The translations under genes were made by a program, and so were the position numbers. From positions 1 to 18,865 of the forward strand of contig JAKJFB010000013.1 in NCBI GenBank assembly GCA_022705125.1: a DNA stretch of 18,865 nt. Reading direction: 5' to 3'. Of this stretch, positions 18,078 to 18,865 are shown one piece after another. The number at the start of each line of letters is the position of its first letter. Position 1 is the stretch's first letter. The notes below the pieces were generated by a model. The model saw only the letters and a program-made list of their open reading frames with translations, did not search any database and was not told where the DNA came from. This DNA comes from Pseudomonadota bacterium (GTDB lineage Bacteria; Pseudomonadota; Gammaproteobacteria; Pseudomonadales; UBA5518).

Positions 18078-18865
18078 ATGTCCGCCGTACTCACACGATT
18101 CCTGTTCGCGCTGCTCGTGGCGCTGGCCGCGCCGTGGGCCTGCGCCCTCGAACTCGACGGCCCGCTGGTGCAGGGCGGGGTGGTGATCGGCAAGGTTGCC
18201 CCAGGCACGCGGGTTGCGCTCGACGGACGGGCGGTGCGCGTGTCCGCCGACGGCAGCTTCGTGATCGGTTTCGATCGCGATGCCCCCGTGAAGCACGTGC
18301 TGAAAGCCGGTGCGCAGACACGCGAACTGGAGATCGCCCGGCGCGACTACGACATCCAGCGCGTCACCGGCATCGCGCAGGCGATCATGAGCCCCTCGGC
18401 CGAGGACCTCAAACGCATCCAGCGCGAGCAGTCGCTCGTGGTCGCGGCGCGCGCGCGCGATGACGCGCGCACCGATTTCGCGGCCGGTTTCGTGTGGCCG
18501 ATCACCGGGCGCATCAGCGGCGTCTACGGCAGCCAGCGCTTCTACAACGGCGAGCCCTCGCGCCCGCACTACGGGGTGGACGTGGCTGCTCCCGTGGGTG
18601 CCGAGGTGCGCGCGCCGGCTCCCGGCGTCGTGACGCTGGCCCAGCCGGACCTGTTCTACTCGGGCGGTACCGTGATCATCGACCACGGTCACGCGCTGTC
18701 CTCGAGCTTCCTGCATCTGAGCAAGGTGCTGGTCGAGCCGGGACAGCGGGTGAAGCAGGGCGAGCTGATTGCCCGCGTGGGCGCCACCGGGCGCGCCACC
18801 GGGCCGCACCTCGACTGGCGCATGAACTGGCGCGACGCCAAGGTCGATCCCCAATTGCTGGCGGG
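18078..18865 (+). CDS. Exported M23-family (LytM-like) peptidoglycan endopeptidase, 3' end cut by window
   Basis: 262 complete codons are visible from the ATG at 18078. A signal peptide (MSAVLTRFLFALLVALAAPWACA, cut near 23) is followed by a beta-rich N-terminal region (25-95) and a helical linker (about 100-130). The LytM domain then shows WPITGRISGVYGSQR (140-154), HYGVD with zinc ligands His164 and Asp168, the SFLHLS His213, PGQRVKQGELIARVGATGRATGPHL and the final metal motif. That motif reads His244-Leu-Asp246 instead of His-x-His, so the third zinc ligand is Asp. M23 enzymes cut peptide cross-links of the wall in the periplasm; catalytically dead relatives act as activators. No strong ribosome site precedes the ATG. 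Only the C-terminal tail is missing. Confidence 0.88.
   Translation, partial: MSAVLTRFLFALLVALAAPWACALELDGPLVQGGVVIGKVAPGTRVALDGRAVRVSADGSFVIGFDRDAPVKHVLKAGAQTRELEIARRDYDIQRVTGIAQAIMSPSAEDLKRIQREQSLVVAARARDDARTDFAAGFVWPITGRISGVYGSQRFYNGEPSRPHYGVDVAAPVGAEVRAPAPGVVTLAQPDLFYSGGTVIIDHGHALSSSFLHLSKVLVEPGQRVKQGELIARVGATGRATGPHLDWRMNWRDAKVDPQLLA

Noticed and set aside
17982..18854. Upstream extension of greB
   Set aside because: GGAGG 6 bp before the ATG at 17981 and GreB homology fix the start; the extension is antisense to the M23 peptidase.

Overview
This is a GC-rich, densely coding chromosomal segment, most likely from a gamma- or betaproteobacterium. The placement rests on a GreB-type cleavage factor, a single-chain GcvP, a PurT very close to the enterobacterial one, and proteobacterial lactate (lut) genes. 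I see no rRNA, tRNA, CRISPR array, insertion sequence or other sign of recent transfer. Seventeen genes can be supported; the first and last are cut by the window edges. No gene-free stretch exceeds about 210 bp.

Bases 1-3525 (+) hold a tight operon: the 3' end of a glutamine-synthetase-family ligase, then a class II amidotransferase, a GXGXG beta-helix protein and an FMN/Fe-S glutamate-synthase-like protein. This is the gmaS-mgsABC arrangement of the N-methylglutamate pathway for methylamine nitrogen and carbon, also annotated as glnT-glxBCD. The N-methylglutamate dehydrogenase genes (mgdABCD) are not in the window and do not follow mgsC.

Bases 3561-7912 hold an uncharacterised accessory block. 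A TauD/TfdA-family Fe(II)/2-oxoglutarate dioxygenase with its own promoter is followed by a short-chain dehydrogenase (SDR). A convergent Sel1-repeat protein overlaps that SDR by 19 bp. A second dioxygenase follows, the same length as the first and 143/270 identical by hand count, again with its own promoter, and then a convergent second SDR. The obvious hypothesis is hydroxylation or oxidative dealkylation by the dioxygenases and onward oxidation of the product by the SDRs, possibly feeding amines to the mgs operon. No substrate can be read from the sequence.

Bases 8089-14588 are mainly housekeeping: an exported Tim44-domain membrane protein (+), gcvP and purT as a probable operon (-), and a two-TM potassium channel with an RCK domain (+) divergent from gcvP. 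GcvP delivers one-carbon units from glycine, and PurT uses formate for purine synthesis.

Bases 14595-17388 (-) are lutABC, translationally coupled, encoding the iron-sulfur L-lactate oxidation complex. Upstream on the same strand is greB. Divergent from greB is an exported M23-family peptidase cut by the window end; it carries Asp where the family normally has the second His of its HxH zinc motif.

Intergenic structure includes GC-rich tandem hairpins without U-tracts at two convergent junctions, an odd palindrome at the first dioxygenase promoter, and a short coding-like stretch without a start codon next to purT.
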